Origin: Candidatus Binataceae bacterium
GTDB lineage: Bacteria > Desulfobacterota > Binatia > Binatales > Binataceae
DNA length: 64,000 bases
NCBI GenBank assembly: GCA_035650475.1
Contig: DASRHP010000005.1
Location: 54,283 to 118,282 of the forward strand
Direction: 5' to 3'
Shown here: piece by piece, positions 8,025 to 16,984 of the stretch
Layout: every line of letters begins with the position of its first letter
How positions within the stretch are numbered: position 1 is the stretch's first letter
Translations under genes and position numbers: made by a program
Notes under the pieces: model-generated
What the model was told of the DNA's origin: nothing
Database searches by the model: none
The model's input: the letters and a program-made list of their open reading frames with translations, nothing else

Positions 8025-9815
8025 ATGGGTCTGTCTTGCGAAACGCAAACGAAGATCCGCGCGGAGATCGCGCGCTTTCCCAATCCGCGCGGCGCGCTGC
8101 TCGCGGCGCTCCATCTGGCGCGCGATGAGCTGGGCGGGCTCGACGGCCGCGTCTTCGCCGAGCTGGCGGCGATCTTTGCGATGCGCGCCAACGAGGTCGC
8201 TGAAGTCGCCTCGTTCTATTCGCTCTACAACCTGCCGCGCGCCCAGGCGGTCTTCCAGGTCTGCACCAACCTGCCCTGCTGCCTGCGCGGCGCGCGCGGC
8301 GTCGTGCGCGAGCTCGAGCGCCGGCTCGGAATCAAGTCGGGCACGGCGGCCGCCGACGGCCGCTTCGCAATCGTCGAGGTCGAATGCCTCGGCTCGTGCG
8401 CGACCGCGCCGGTGATCCAGGTCAACCGCAATCCGTACCTGGAAAACGTCACGCCCGAGTACACGGCCTCGCTGCTCGCCTCGCCCGAGGCGGCGCGCGC
8501 CGCGCGCCGGGGCGCGCCGATCATCTCGCGCGTCGGCGACGGCGTCGTCGGCTACCTGCTGCCGCGCGCCGACGAGTGCTGGCTGACGCTCGATGAGTAC
8601 CGCGCGCACGGCGGGTTCCAGGCGGTCCGCAAGGCGAGCGAGATGGCGCCCAAGGACCTGGTCGCGCTGGTGCGCGAGGCCAACCTGCGCGGGCGCGGCG
8701 GGGCCGGCTTCGTCACCGGGCTCAAGTGGTCGTTCATGCCGCCGCGTGACGGACGCCCGCGTTATCTCGCGGTCAACGCCGACGAGAGCGAGCCCGGCAC
8801 CTTCAAGGACCGCCAGCTAATGGAGCGCAACCCGTTCCTGCCCCTGGAGGGGATCATGATCGCCGCGATGGCGATCGAGGCCGACGCCGCCTTCATCTAT
8901 ATCCGCGGCGAGTACGTCGAGCCCTTCGAGCGGATGAGCGCGGCAATCCGCGAGCTCTACCGGGCCGGCATCGTTGGCGAGCGCGCGCTCGGCTTCAACC
9001 GCCGCTTCGACATCACGATCCAGCAAGGCGCCGGCGCGTATATCTGCGGCGAGGAAAGCGGGATGCTCGAGTCGATGGAGGGCAAGAAGGGGCAGCCGCG
9101 CAAGCGCCCGCCGTTCCCTGCGACCGCCGGGCTGTGGGGCCAGCCGACCACGGTCGATAACGTCGAGACGCTCGCGCACGTGCCCACGATCGTGATGCGC
9201 GGCGCGCAATGGTTTCTCGACGAGGGCGTCAAGAACGCCGCCGGCCACACCCTGTTCGGGGTGAGCGGGCACGTCAACCGCCCGGGCGTTTTCGAATTGC
9301 GCCTGGGCGTGCGACTGCGCGACCTGATCTACAATTACGCTGGCGGCGTACCTGGCGGGCGCCCAATAAAGGCGGTGATCCCCGGCGGCGTCTCGATGCC
9401 GGTGCTGCGCGGCGACCAGATCGATGTCGCGATGGATCACGAATCGCTGCGCGCCGCCGGCACGCTCATCGGCACCGGCGGCGTGATCGTGATGGACGAA
9501 CGCACGTGCATGGTGCGTGCGGCGCTGGTGGTCGCGCGGTTTTTCGAGCATGAATCCTGCGGGCAGTGCACCCAGTGCCGCGAGGGCACCGGGTGGACCT
9601 ACAGGATGCTGCGCCGGATCGAGCGCGGCGAGGGCGAGCCGCAGGACCTCCAGACGCTCGCCGACTGCTGCGCGTTTATGGACGGCAAATGCATTTGCGC
9701 GCTCGCGGACGGCGCGTCGTGGGCGGCGCGCGCCTTCCTTAACCAGTTCCGCCCCGATTTCGAAGCGCACATCGCCGAGCATCGATGCCCCTTCCCGGAG
9801 AGCTTCGAGGTATGA
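8025..9815 (+). CDS. nuoEF: Fused NADH-quinone oxidoreductase subunits E and F
   Basis: 596-residue protein joining the two NADH-input subunits in one chain. Residues 1 to about 160 are NuoE (24 kDa), with [2Fe-2S] N1a ligands C80, C85 (VCTNLPC) and C121, C125 (CLGSC). Residues from about 165 are NuoF (51 kDa), with the nucleotide-binding GRGGAGF at 223-229 and the N3 cluster ligands C511, C514, C517 (CGQCTQC) and C557. Both halves look complete and catalytic. There is no stop or frame change at the join, so the fusion appears genuine and not an artefact. The following gene overlaps its stop as ATGA. NuoC-NuoD fusions are familiar; E-F fusions are less so. Confidence 0.93.
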   Translation: MGLSCETQTKIRAEIARFPNPRGALLAALHLARDELGGLDGRVFAELAAIFAMRANEVAEVASFYSLYNLPRAQAVFQVCTNLPCCLRGARGVVRELERRLGIKSGTAAADGRFAIVEVECLGSCATAPVIQVNRNPYLENVTPEYTASLLASPEAARAARRGAPIISRVGDGVVGYLLPRADECWLTLDEYRAHGGFQAVRKASEMAPKDLVALVREANLRGRGGAGFVTGLKWSFMPPRDGRPRYLAVNADESEPGTFKDRQLMERNPFLPLEGIMIAAMAIEADAAFIYIRGEYVEPFERMSAAIRELYRAGIVGERALGFNRRFDITIQQGAGAYICGEESGMLESMEGKKGQPRKRPPFPATAGLWGQPTTVDNVETLAHVPTIVMRGAQWFLDEGVKNAAGHTLFGVSGHVNRPGVFELRLGVRLRDLIYNYAGGVPGGRPIKAVIPGGVSMPVLRGDQIDVAMDHESLRAAGTLIGTGGVIVMDERTCMVRAALVVARFFEHESCGQCTQCREGTGWTYRMLRRIERGEGEPQDLQTLADCCAFMDGKCICALADGASWAARAFLNQFRPDFEAHIAEHRCPFPESFEV

Positions 9816-10231
9816 GCGAAGACCGCCCGCAGCGCGACCGGGCGCCGGCGCGCAATGCGATCGTCGCGCTTCTCGGCACGCCCGATCGCACTGACGGCAG
9901 CCTCGACGAGCCGCGCACGCAGGAGGAAAACGGCGTGCGCTTCAACGAACGATGGCTGTACACGCATCTGAAGGACGACCCGGCAGGCGCTGCGATGCGC
10001 GTGGTATACTGGATGCGCTACGACTTCCGCGGCACCTTCGTGCGCAACGCCGAGGACGAGCCGTGGCGTCCCGATCGGGCGCTGATCGACGCCGCCGCCA
10101 GGCGCGGCTCTCGTCTGCCGCACATCGACCCCTCGCGCAACCCGCCGGTCAAGCCGAGCGCGCAGTATCGCCCGGCCTCGGAGCTCGCGGACAAGCCCGA
10201 TCTCGGCGGCGGCATCCAGGAAAAGAAATAG
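9812..10231 (+). CDS. Hypothetical protein coupled to nuoEF
   Basis: 139-residue soluble, charged, proline-rich protein that I do not recognise. Its ATG overlaps the nuoEF stop (ATGA), with GAGG just upstream, so it is translationally coupled to complex I. The centre (residues about 40-75: RWLYTHLKDDPAG, RVVYWMRYDFRGTFVR) has regular aromatic and basic residues that look like a small folded domain; both ends appear disordered. No cysteine clusters, membrane segments or signal peptide are visible. Because it is stitched to nuoEF it may be an accessory or assembly factor for the NADH module; that is inference from position only. Confidence 0.7.
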   Translation: MSEDRPQRDRAPARNAIVALLGTPDRTDGSLDEPRTQEENGVRFNERWLYTHLKDDPAGAAMRVVYWMRYDFRGTFVRNAEDEPWRPDRALIDAAARRGSRLPHIDPSRNPPVKPSAQYRPASELADKPDLGGGIQEKK

Positions 10232-10472
10232 AGCCAGCGCGGTGCGGAGTGGCGGACGGCTTGCGGTCGTTTGGGGGGCCGTTGTTACCGCTGGCGGAGG
10301 AGCACTTCGCGCGCTGATTATTCCGCCCCATGCAACCTTGCTCAGAGCCAAAACCGGGATGATTCTTTGCGCTTGCCAATCCGCAGATGTTTATGAAAAT
10401 CTGCTTTGGCCTCGAAAACGAACCGTTTGGGATAATTGAGTAAAGAATGAAGCATACGCGGGGGGAACCAGG

Positions 10473-12113
10473 GTGGAATTCGGATCCGGATGTGATCGGT
10501 GGGCGCCTAGTCGAGCGGTTCTTTCCACGATAGCACTGGTTGCGGTTCTGATTACGGCGTGCGGGGGAAAGTCCTACGCGAGCTATCCTTTCCCGTTCGA
10601 CCGTACCCATGGCGAAGGCGACCTCATCAGCATTCAGCCTGTTACGTCTTACCCGACGGCGACGACGCCCGGCTCGGTCGGATTGGACAGCTTTTACGCT
10701 CAACTCATCTGCAATCAGTTAACCAGTCAGGAGTGCGCAGCCAACATCGCCAATCTCGATGTTCCCGAATTCGGGAACTTCAACCTGAATGCGAATCCGA
10801 TCGGTAACAATCCACTTGGAATTGAAGCGATCGACGCGGTCAAAATCGACTACGGCGCGATCAACGTTGATGGCAGTCCGGTTACGGTTTCAGGCGGGAT
10901 CGAAATCCCGGAAATCGCACACCGCCGCCTGAAGGGAATCATTCTTTATTTTCACGGCACAACCGTCCAGCGCAGCAACGTCCCTTCGACTTTCACGCCG
11001 ACTGATACCATCGCCGGATACACCGACAGTATCCTGATGGCAGCGGTATGGGCCTCGCAGGGATACATAGTGGTGATGCCCGACTACATCGGGCTTGGCG
11101 ATGACCTCGCGCACGTGCATCCATACGTGATTTATCCGCGCGAGAACGCGCAGAGCGGAATGGCGATGCTTAAGGCGGCGCGCGCTTACCTCAGATCGGC
11201 GTACAAAATCAAGCGGCGGCTGCCGCTCCTGATCACGGGCTATTCCGAAGGCGGTGCATATGCACTGCGGGCGGCGCATCTGATGCAGGCCAATCCGCGC
11301 TATGAGTCGGTCCTAAACGTCAAGCTGCGCAAGGCCGCGCCGATGTCGGGGTTCTTCGATCTGTCGGGCACCGGCTTGCCTTACCTGTTCGACAATATCT
11401 CGAGCACAAACAATCCGTGGTTCTCCCTGAATCCGACCGTCTCGGCATTGAGCAAGCCTTATCTGAGCGCGTACCTGGTGCTCAGCTTCGGAAGTTACTC
11501 CGGGGTGGTGCCGACGGAAATCCTGGCCGACAAGTTTTATAACTGCCCGTCAGGGACGAGCGAATGCGGCGCGGGCGACAATCTCGACGGACTCTATTTC
11601 ACAGCGCCTCAGAACCCCACGCCGTATGACTCGGTGGTGCTTACGCTCGCGTACGCGCTGGCAACCCAGACCGGATGGAGCACCAGCAACAATGCGGTGA
11701 CGCCGCTGATGACTGATACCTACGCACAGGCGCTGATGAATCGCGACCCGACGAATCCGCTGTACGCCCAGATTGTTGCCGCCGATACTTATCACTTCGT
11801 GCCGAGATTCCCCGTCACGCTGGTATCCCTGGCGCAGGATTCGGTGGTGACTCGGGTAAATTCCGACGTCGCCTACTCCTACTTCGTCCGCAAGAAGCCG
11901 CACGGCCCCTACAAGGAAGATTTGATCGACAACAACAACTTCCTCGCGATGGGAATCGCGAGCGTCGGACCGATCGATCACACCTCGGAACTGCCGTTCC
12001 TAAGCGTGCTTGTGCTCCACGAATTCAACAAGGTGCTGAAGCTAAGCCCTGATCTTCTCGCTCCAGGTGAGGCTGCCATAAACGAGTTGGCGACGGAGCC
12101 AGCGACTGACTAA
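10473..12113 (+). CDS. Secreted lipase-like alpha/beta hydrolase lipoprotein
   Basis: 546-residue exported hydrolase. The N-terminus is a lipoprotein signal (VAVLITACGG) with the lipidated Cys at position 30. The alpha/beta-hydrolase fold shows an oxyanion-type HGTT at 161-164 and the nucleophile elbow GYSEGG with S258; D204 in VMPDYIGLGDD belongs to the conserved strand next to it. The general layout matches secretory lipases and prolyl-oligopeptidase-like esterases. Translation starts at GTG 10473 behind GGGGGA. The gene looks less GC-rich than its neighbours and is a single unit between the nuo cluster and a convergent dioxygenase, which could indicate transfer. The substrate is unknown; a lipid or polyester esterase is likely. 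Confidence 0.8.
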   Translation: MEFGSGCDRWAPSRAVLSTIALVAVLITACGGKSYASYPFPFDRTHGEGDLISIQPVTSYPTATTPGSVGLDSFYAQLICNQLTSQECAANIANLDVPEFGNFNLNANPIGNNPLGIEAIDAVKIDYGAINVDGSPVTVSGGIEIPEIAHRRLKGIILYFHGTTVQRSNVPSTFTPTDTIAGYTDSILMAAVWASQGYIVVMPDYIGLGDDLAHVHPYVIYPRENAQSGMAMLKAARAYLRSAYKIKRRLPLLITGYSEGGAYALRAAHLMQANPRYESVLNVKLRKAAPMSGFFDLSGTGLPYLFDNISSTNNPWFSLNPTVSALSKPYLSAYLVLSFGSYSGVVPTEILADKFYNCPSGTSECGAGDNLDGLYFTAPQNPTPYDSVVLTLAYALATQTGWSTSNNAVTPLMTDTYAQALMNRDPTNPLYAQIVAADTYHFVPRFPVTLVSLAQDSVVTRVNSDVAYSYFVRKKPHGPYKEDLIDNNNFLAMGIASVGPIDHTSELPFLSVLVLHEFNKVLKLSPDLLAPGEAAINELATEPATD

Positions 12114-12230
12114 TCGATGGAAGCGAAGATGAGGACGACGCGGAACAGGATGTCAGTAGGAAGCTCTCGACCGTCCTCCGCCCCCCCGCCGGGACAAAAC
12201 TCCTGGACATGAAGGAATGAACTCCCTCGC

Positions 12231-13184
12231 TCACGTGGCGTCGGTGTAAACCTCGGTGAAGGCGGGATTGACCGCGCGGCCGTGGTAGAAGATCGCCGGC
12301 CCCAGATGGTCCTCGGTCCAGGTGATCGTCGGCATGTCCCGGGTAACAAAATAGCCCAGTCCGGCGAAGGTCTCGTTGCGGTTGCCCGCCGGATCGAAGA
12401 AGTAGATGGTCGCCCCGCGGGTGATTCCGTGACGGGTCGGGCCGACGTCGATCTTGACCCTGTGCTTGGACATCACGTCGGCCGCGCGCAGCACGTCGTT
12501 CCAGCTATCCAGGTAATAGGCAAAGTGATGGAAGCCCGGGCGCGGACCGCCGATTATCGCGATGTCGTGCGGCTTGCTCGAGCACGAGAGAAACGCGCCC
12601 GCTTGGATCGAATTGCCTGGCCCCACCATCACCTGCTCGGTGAGCTGGAACCCCAGAACCTCGATGAAGAAGCGGCAGGTGTCGGCGACCCGATTGATCC
12701 CCTGCGCCGGCTCGATCTCCGCAACCAGCAGGCAGTGGTCCAGATGCATCGCGCCCGCGCCCTTCAGATCGTCCGGCCACGGGTCGGGATTGAGCGTGCC
12801 GACGTTTTTGCCGACCGCCTCTTTTTCGGCGAACAGCACCAGCTTGTGGCTGGAGGGCAGCGCGATGCGCAGCGCGCGGCCGACGAAGGGGATTGCGCCG
12901 GCGCGCAGCAGCTCGACCGCGGCGCCCGCCCCTGACGCCTTCTCACCGATCGCGTCGAGGTCGCAGTCGCGCTCGACCTTGTAGGCGATATAGTTCACGC
13001 CGGGTTTCTCGCCAAGCGTAAGGATCAGGCTGTAGCGATCCCATTCGTCCCACGCCTTGTAGCAGGTCGTGCCGTCAGCGTCGCGATGGGTTTCGTAGAG
13101 GCCGACGACGTTGGCGTAGTGGTCGCGGGCTTTTTCGAGGTCGGTCACCCGGACCGAAACGTGTCCGATGCGCATCACTGGCAC
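12231..13184 (-). CDS. Catechol 2,3-dioxygenase-like extradiol ring-cleavage enzyme (VOC fold)
   Basis: 317-residue two-domain vicinal-oxygen-chelate protein of the type I extradiol dioxygenases, which open catechols next to the hydroxyl pair with Fe(II). The metal ligands fit H150 (HLDHC), one of H219/H220 (FHHFAYYLD) and E271 (GNRNETF), all in the second domain as in XylE. Length is as usual for the family. Translation is likely from the GTG at 13184, with GGAGGA 7 nt upstream. The gene stands alone, 57 bp downstream of macB on the same strand and convergent with the lipase-like gene. The actual catechol substrate cannot be deduced. Confidence 0.88.
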   Translation of the reverse strand: MPVMRIGHVSVRVTDLEKARDHYANVVGLYETHRDADGTTCYKAWDEWDRYSLILTLGEKPGVNYIAYKVERDCDLDAIGEKASGAGAAVELLRAGAIPFVGRALRIALPSSHKLVLFAEKEAVGKNVGTLNPDPWPDDLKGAGAMHLDHCLLVAEIEPAQGINRVADTCRFFIEVLGFQLTEQVMVGPGNSIQAGAFLSCSSKPHDIAIIGGPRPGFHHFAYYLDSWNDVLRAADVMSKHRVKIDVGPTRHGITRGATIYFFDPAGNRNETFAGLGYFVTRDMPTITWTEDHLGPAIFYHGRAVNPAFTEVYTDAT

Positions 13185-13240
13185 AGCCGTGTCCTCCGCG
13201 CGCCGAGATAGCGCATCGTAACACCCGCGCCGCGGCTATG

Positions 13241-15397
13241 TCATTCGTAGCGCAGCGCCTCAATCGGACGCAGCATCGAGGCCTGCCGCGCCGGATAGTA
13301 ACCGAAGAAGACGCCGACCGCGGCCGAGAAAACGAACCCGCCGACGACTGCCGCCGGCGACACCAGCGTCGGCCATCCGGCGAGCGCCGAGATAAGCTCC
13401 GAGACCGCGATGCCCAACAGCGCGCCCGCCCCGCCGCCGAGCACGCTCAGCAGCACCGCCTCCACCAGGAACTGGAGCAGGATATGCACGCGGCGCGCCC
13501 CAACCGCCATCCGGATCCCGATCTCGCGCGTGCGCTCGGTGACCGAGACCAGCATGATGTTCATGATCCCGATACCGCCGACGATGAGCGAGATCGACGC
13601 CACCGCGGCCAGCAGCAGCGTCATCACACGGCTTGCGCTCTCGGAGGCCTGCGCGATCTCGCTCAGGCTGCGCACGGTGAAATCGTCGTCCTGGCCGGGC
13701 GGGATATTGTGCCGGCGATGGAGCAGCTGGGTAACCTGGGCCTGCGCGGCGGCCACGTCCTGAGCGTTGTCAGCTTTAAGGTAGATCATGTTGACGATGC
13801 CGGAGATCTTGGGCGGGCTGCCGAAGGGGCTGATGATGGTGGTGGCCGACTGGTAGACCGTGCTGTTGGCGTTGGTAGTTGGCACTCCGACATACGGGTT
13901 GAGCACCGGGTTACTCGCGCCGGTCGTGGTCGCGGGTATGGTTGCGCTGACCTGCGAGGCGCCGAGCACCTTACGTTCGGCGGTATCGAAGGGCATCAGC
14001 ACCACGTCGTCCTGGTCCTGGCCCCAGTTCGACTGGCCTTTGACGCCGAGCACGCCGATCACACGCAGCGGAAAGCCTTTGATTCGGATCGTCGCCCCGA
14101 TCGGGTCAACGCCTTGGCCGAAGAGATTGTTGGCGACCGTCTGGCCGAGCAGACATACCGGCGCCGCGGTATGGGTCTCCTCGACCGTAAAGCCGCGCCC
14201 GCGGACCACCGGCCAGTCGCGGATCGTGAGGTAGGACGGAGTAACGCCGTTGATGCTGGTGCTCCAGTTCTGATCGGCGTATACGACCTGCGCGACCTGA
14301 CGATCCGCGTAACTGACCGCGGAAACCGCTTGTATCTGTTTGCGGATCGCGCGCGCGTCGGCCACTGTCAGGGTCGAAGTGCTGCCAAGCCCGGCACGCA
14401 CGCCGTTGGAAGTGGTCGCACCGGGCAGCACCACCAGCATGTTGGTGCCGAGGCTTTGGATCTGCTGCTGCACCGCGTAACGCGCGCCATCGCCGATTGC
14501 GACCATCGCAATTACCGCCGCCACCCCGATAAAGATCCCCAACATCGTCAGCGCCGCGCGCATCTTGTTGCGCCGCAGCGCCCGCGCCGCCGCCGCCAGC
14601 GCCATCGCGGCGAATGACCACGCCTCGCCGCGCGCGCCGCCGGACGCGAATTCGGCGCTGCGTGAAGCGCCGGCGGGCGCTGTGGTCGCCGGCGCTGCGC
14701 CCGATGCTGGCGCCGTGCGGCGCTCGTCGGAGACGATATGGCCGTCGCGGAAAGTGACGACGCGGTCGGTGTAGGCCGCAATATCGGGATCGTGGGTGAC
14801 AACGATCACGGTGATCCGCTGTTCGTGGTTGAGCCGGCGGATCAACTCCATGATCTCGACCGAGGTGGCCGAGTCGAGGTTGCCGGTCGGTTCGTCGGCG
14901 AGCAGGATCGCGGGCCGATTGATCAACGCGCGCGCGATCGCGACGCGCTGCTGCTGGCCGCCAGAGAGCTGATTGGGATGGTTGCTCTCGCGACCGGCCA
15001 GACCCAGAGTCGTGAGCAGCTCGCGGGCGCGCCTTTCGCTTTCGGCGCTCCATCGCGAATAGAACAGCGGCAGCTCGATATTCTCCAGCGCGCTGGCGCG
15101 CGCGAGCAGGTTGAAATTCTGGAAAACGAAACCGATCCGCCGGCCGCGTACGGCGGCCAGCTCCTCGTCGCCGAGCGCCGCCACGTCCACGCCTTCCAGC
15201 AGGTAGCGGCCGCTGTCGGGCCGATCGAGGCATCCCAGGATATTCATCAGGGTGGTCTTGCCCGAGCCCGACGCGCCCATGATGGCGACGAACTCGCCCG
15301 CCTCGATCGAGAGGTCCACCCCGCGCAGCGCACGCACCTCGACCTCACCCACCCGGTAGGTCTTGGTGACGCCGGCGACTTCGATGACCTTCGACAT
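13241..15397 (-). CDS. macB: MacB-type ABC transporter (ATPase fused to FtsX permease)
   Basis: 718-residue inner-membrane component of a tripartite MacAB-TolC-like export system for macrolides, peptides or lipids. The ATPase domain (1 to about 230) has Walker [10 protein letters not shown] (41-49), signature LSGGQQQR (144-151) and Walker B ILLADEP (164-170). After an Ala/Pro/Thr linker, the FtsX/MacB permease follows: a first membrane helix around 285-305, a large periplasmic domain and three C-terminal helices. The end ([18 protein letters not shown]) is typical of MacB. It lies 15 bp downstream of the macA-like adaptor and must be in its operon. The substrate is unknown. Confidence 0.93.
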   Translation of the reverse strand: MSKVIEVAGVTKTYRVGEVEVRALRGVDLSIEAGEFVAIMGASGSGKTTLMNILGCLDRPDSGRYLLEGVDVAALGDEELAAVRGRRIGFVFQNFNLLARASALENIELPLFYSRWSAESERRARELLTTLGLAGRESNHPNQLSGGQQQRVAIARALINRPAILLADEPTGNLDSATSVEIMELIRRLNHEQRITVIVVTHDPDIAAYTDRVVTFRDGHIVSDERRTAPASGAAPATTAPAGASRSAEFASGGARGEAWSFAAMALAAAARALRRNKMRAALTMLGIFIGVAAVIAMVAIGDGARYAVQQQIQSLGTNMLVVLPGATTSNGVRAGLGSTSTLTVADARAIRKQIQAVSAVSYADRQVAQVVYADQNWSTSINGVTPSYLTIRDWPVVRGRGFTVEETHTAAPVCLLGQTVANNLFGQGVDPIGATIRIKGFPLRVIGVLGVKGQSNWGQDQDDVVLMPFDTAERKVLGASQVSATIPATTTGASNPVLNPYVGVPTTNANSTVYQSATTIISPFGSPPKISGIVNMIYLKADNAQDVAAAQAQVTQLLHRRHNIPPGQDDDFTVRSLSEIAQASESASRVMTLLLAAVASISLIVGGIGIMNIMLVSVTERTREIGIRMAVGARRVHILLQFLVEAVLLSVLGGGAGALLGIAVSELISALAGWPTLVSPAAVVGGFVFSAAVGVFFGYYPARQASMLRPIEALRYE

Positions 15398-15412
15398 CGC
15401 GGCTTGGCAAGC

Positions 15413-16696
15413 CTAATGCGGAAAGCGCAGCGTGGTGGTCTTCGGCCGCACGCTGGGGCCGGTCTCGTCAACCACCACGCTATCGCGTTCACGCAGGTCG
15501 CCGCCCAGCACCTCGACGTTGACCCCGTCGTCGAGCCCGGTGCGGATCGCGACTGGGATCAGCCGTCCGCCGTCGAACTTCCATACGCGTGCAGCGTTGC
15601 CGACTGGCTCGGCCGAGCCGACCGCAGCGCCGCCCGCCGGCTCATGGCCGGCGCCGGCCGCATCCTCGCGGTTGGTAGCGCCGCGGTCGACGAGCGCGAG
15701 ACCGGACGCGCCGGTCGCGGTTCGCTCGGCGCCACGTGGAGAAAAGCGCAGCGCCTCGACCGGCACACGCAGCACATTATCCCGTTTGGCGATAACGATC
15801 GTCACGTTGGCCGTCATTCCGGGCTTGAGCAGCAACTCGGGGTTGGGCACGTTGACCACCACGTCGTAAGTGACGACGTTCTGTACCGTGATCGGCGCCT
15901 GGCGCACTTGGCCCACGGTGCCGGCGAAGGTGCGGTCGGGGAAGGCATCAACCTTGAAACTGGCGGTCGCGCCCTGAAGGACGCCACCGATGTCGGATTC
16001 GCTGACGTTGGTATCGACCTGCATCCGGGTCAGATCCTTGGCGATCAGGAACAGGGTCGGGGTCTGGAAACTGGCGGCGACGGTTTGGCCAACGTCGACG
16101 TTGCGCGAGACCACCGTGCCGTCAACCGGCGAGATGATGTTGGTGTAGTTGAGGTTGACCTCGGCCTCCTGCAAAAGCGCCTGCTGGTTCTGGATGTTGG
16201 CCTTGTCCAGCGCCACCTGCGCCACGGCCTGCTGATAAACGCTGCGGGCGTTGTCCGCGATGTCCTGCGAGACGACGTTTTCCCGTGCCAGCCGCTCGTT
16301 GCGCTCCCAGCTCAGCTTCTTGTAGGCGAGGTCGGCCTCGTCCTTCTTAAGCTGTGCCTGGGCGTTGGCGACCGCCGCGCGCGCCTCATCAACCTTCACC
16401 TGGAACGGGCGCGGGTCGATCTTGGCAATCAGCTGGCCCGCCTTAACCGGCGAATTGAAGTCCGCGTACAATGCCTGGATCGGCCCGGACACGTAGCTGC
16501 CGACCTGGACCGTGATGACCGGGTTGACGGTGCCGGTCGCGCTCACGCTGCGGACCACCGGACCGCGCGTCGCTGCTGCGGTCACGTAGCGGGTTTCGCC
16601 GCCGTCGCGGCGCAGCAGGTAGAAGGCTGCGGCGACCAGGCCCAGCACAACGACCATCACGAGCCTGCGGGCGGTCTTGGATAGGGGAAAAGTCAT
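15413..16696 (-). CDS. macA: MacA-type periplasmic adaptor (membrane fusion protein)
   Basis: 427-residue adaptor of a tripartite exporter. A single N-terminal membrane helix (RRLVMVVVLGLVAAAFYLL) anchors it; a biotinyl-lipoyl half motif, a long coiled-coil hairpin (residues about 100-190, rich in Ala, Gln and Glu), the second lipoyl half (ISPVDGTVVSRNVDVGQTV) and a beta-barrel region follow in the normal order. The extension between about 290 and 370 (Ala/Gly/Glu-rich) is longer than in E. coli MacA. It is the first gene of the pair with macB. No outer-membrane channel is encoded beside them, so a TolC from elsewhere must be used. Confidence 0.92.
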   Translation of the reverse strand: MTFPLSKTARRLVMVVVLGLVAAAFYLLRRDGGETRYVTAAATRGPVVRSVSATGTVNPVITVQVGSYVSGPIQALYADFNSPVKAGQLIAKIDPRPFQVKVDEARAAVANAQAQLKKDEADLAYKKLSWERNERLARENVVSQDIADNARSVYQQAVAQVALDKANIQNQQALLQEAEVNLNYTNIISPVDGTVVSRNVDVGQTVAASFQTPTLFLIAKDLTRMQVDTNVSESDIGGVLQGATASFKVDAFPDRTFAGTVGQVRQAPITVQNVVTYDVVVNVPNPELLLKPGMTANVTIVIAKRDNVLRVPVEALRFSPRGAERTATGASGLALVDRGATNREDAAGAGHEPAGGAAVGSAEPVGNAARVWKFDGGRLIPVAIRTGLDDGVNVEVLGGDLRERDSVVVDETGPSVRPKTTTLRFPH

Positions 16697-16726
16697 TATT
16701 AATCCGGAGGCCTATCCGACGGGCGC

Positions 16727-16782
16727 GGACGGCTTGAAACCGTCCTCTTACTTATACACTAAGACGCCTTTTGCTTAAGGCG
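16727..16782. promoter_or_regulatory. Two short GC-rich hairpins in the leader between macA and the CoA-transferase
   Basis: The 288-bp divergent region upstream of macA contains two perfect inverted repeats: GGACGG/CCGTCC around a 7-base loop (16727-16745) and CGCCTT/AAGGCG around a 6-base loop (16765-16782). Between them, on the minus strand, lies TATAAG, a possible -10 for macA, with CTTAAG about 17 bp further upstream as a weak -35. The second repeat would then overlap the promoter and could be an operator. This is only a suggestion: such short repeats arise by chance in GC-rich DNA. Confidence 0.3.
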
Positions 16783-16984
16783 GTTTCGTCCTCGGATAAG
16801 CTTGAGTTCTTGCGCGTGCACCCGCCGGAAGTATCGCGGCCCACAGCCAGATCGATAAGCACCTGCCGTGCCAGGCGTCGCCAATCGGGAGGCTTCCAAA
16901 CGGTCCCCTTTTCGCCCGCGCCTGGCCTCCTATATGGTCGTGCTGGAATTGAGTGCCGCACGTCCGAGATGAGGTGGGTCAACA

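Noticed and set aside
14738..16684. 648-codon open frame on the plus strand opposite macA/macB
   Set aside because: Antisense shadow of two well-conserved genes, with a low-complexity product and no recognisable family.
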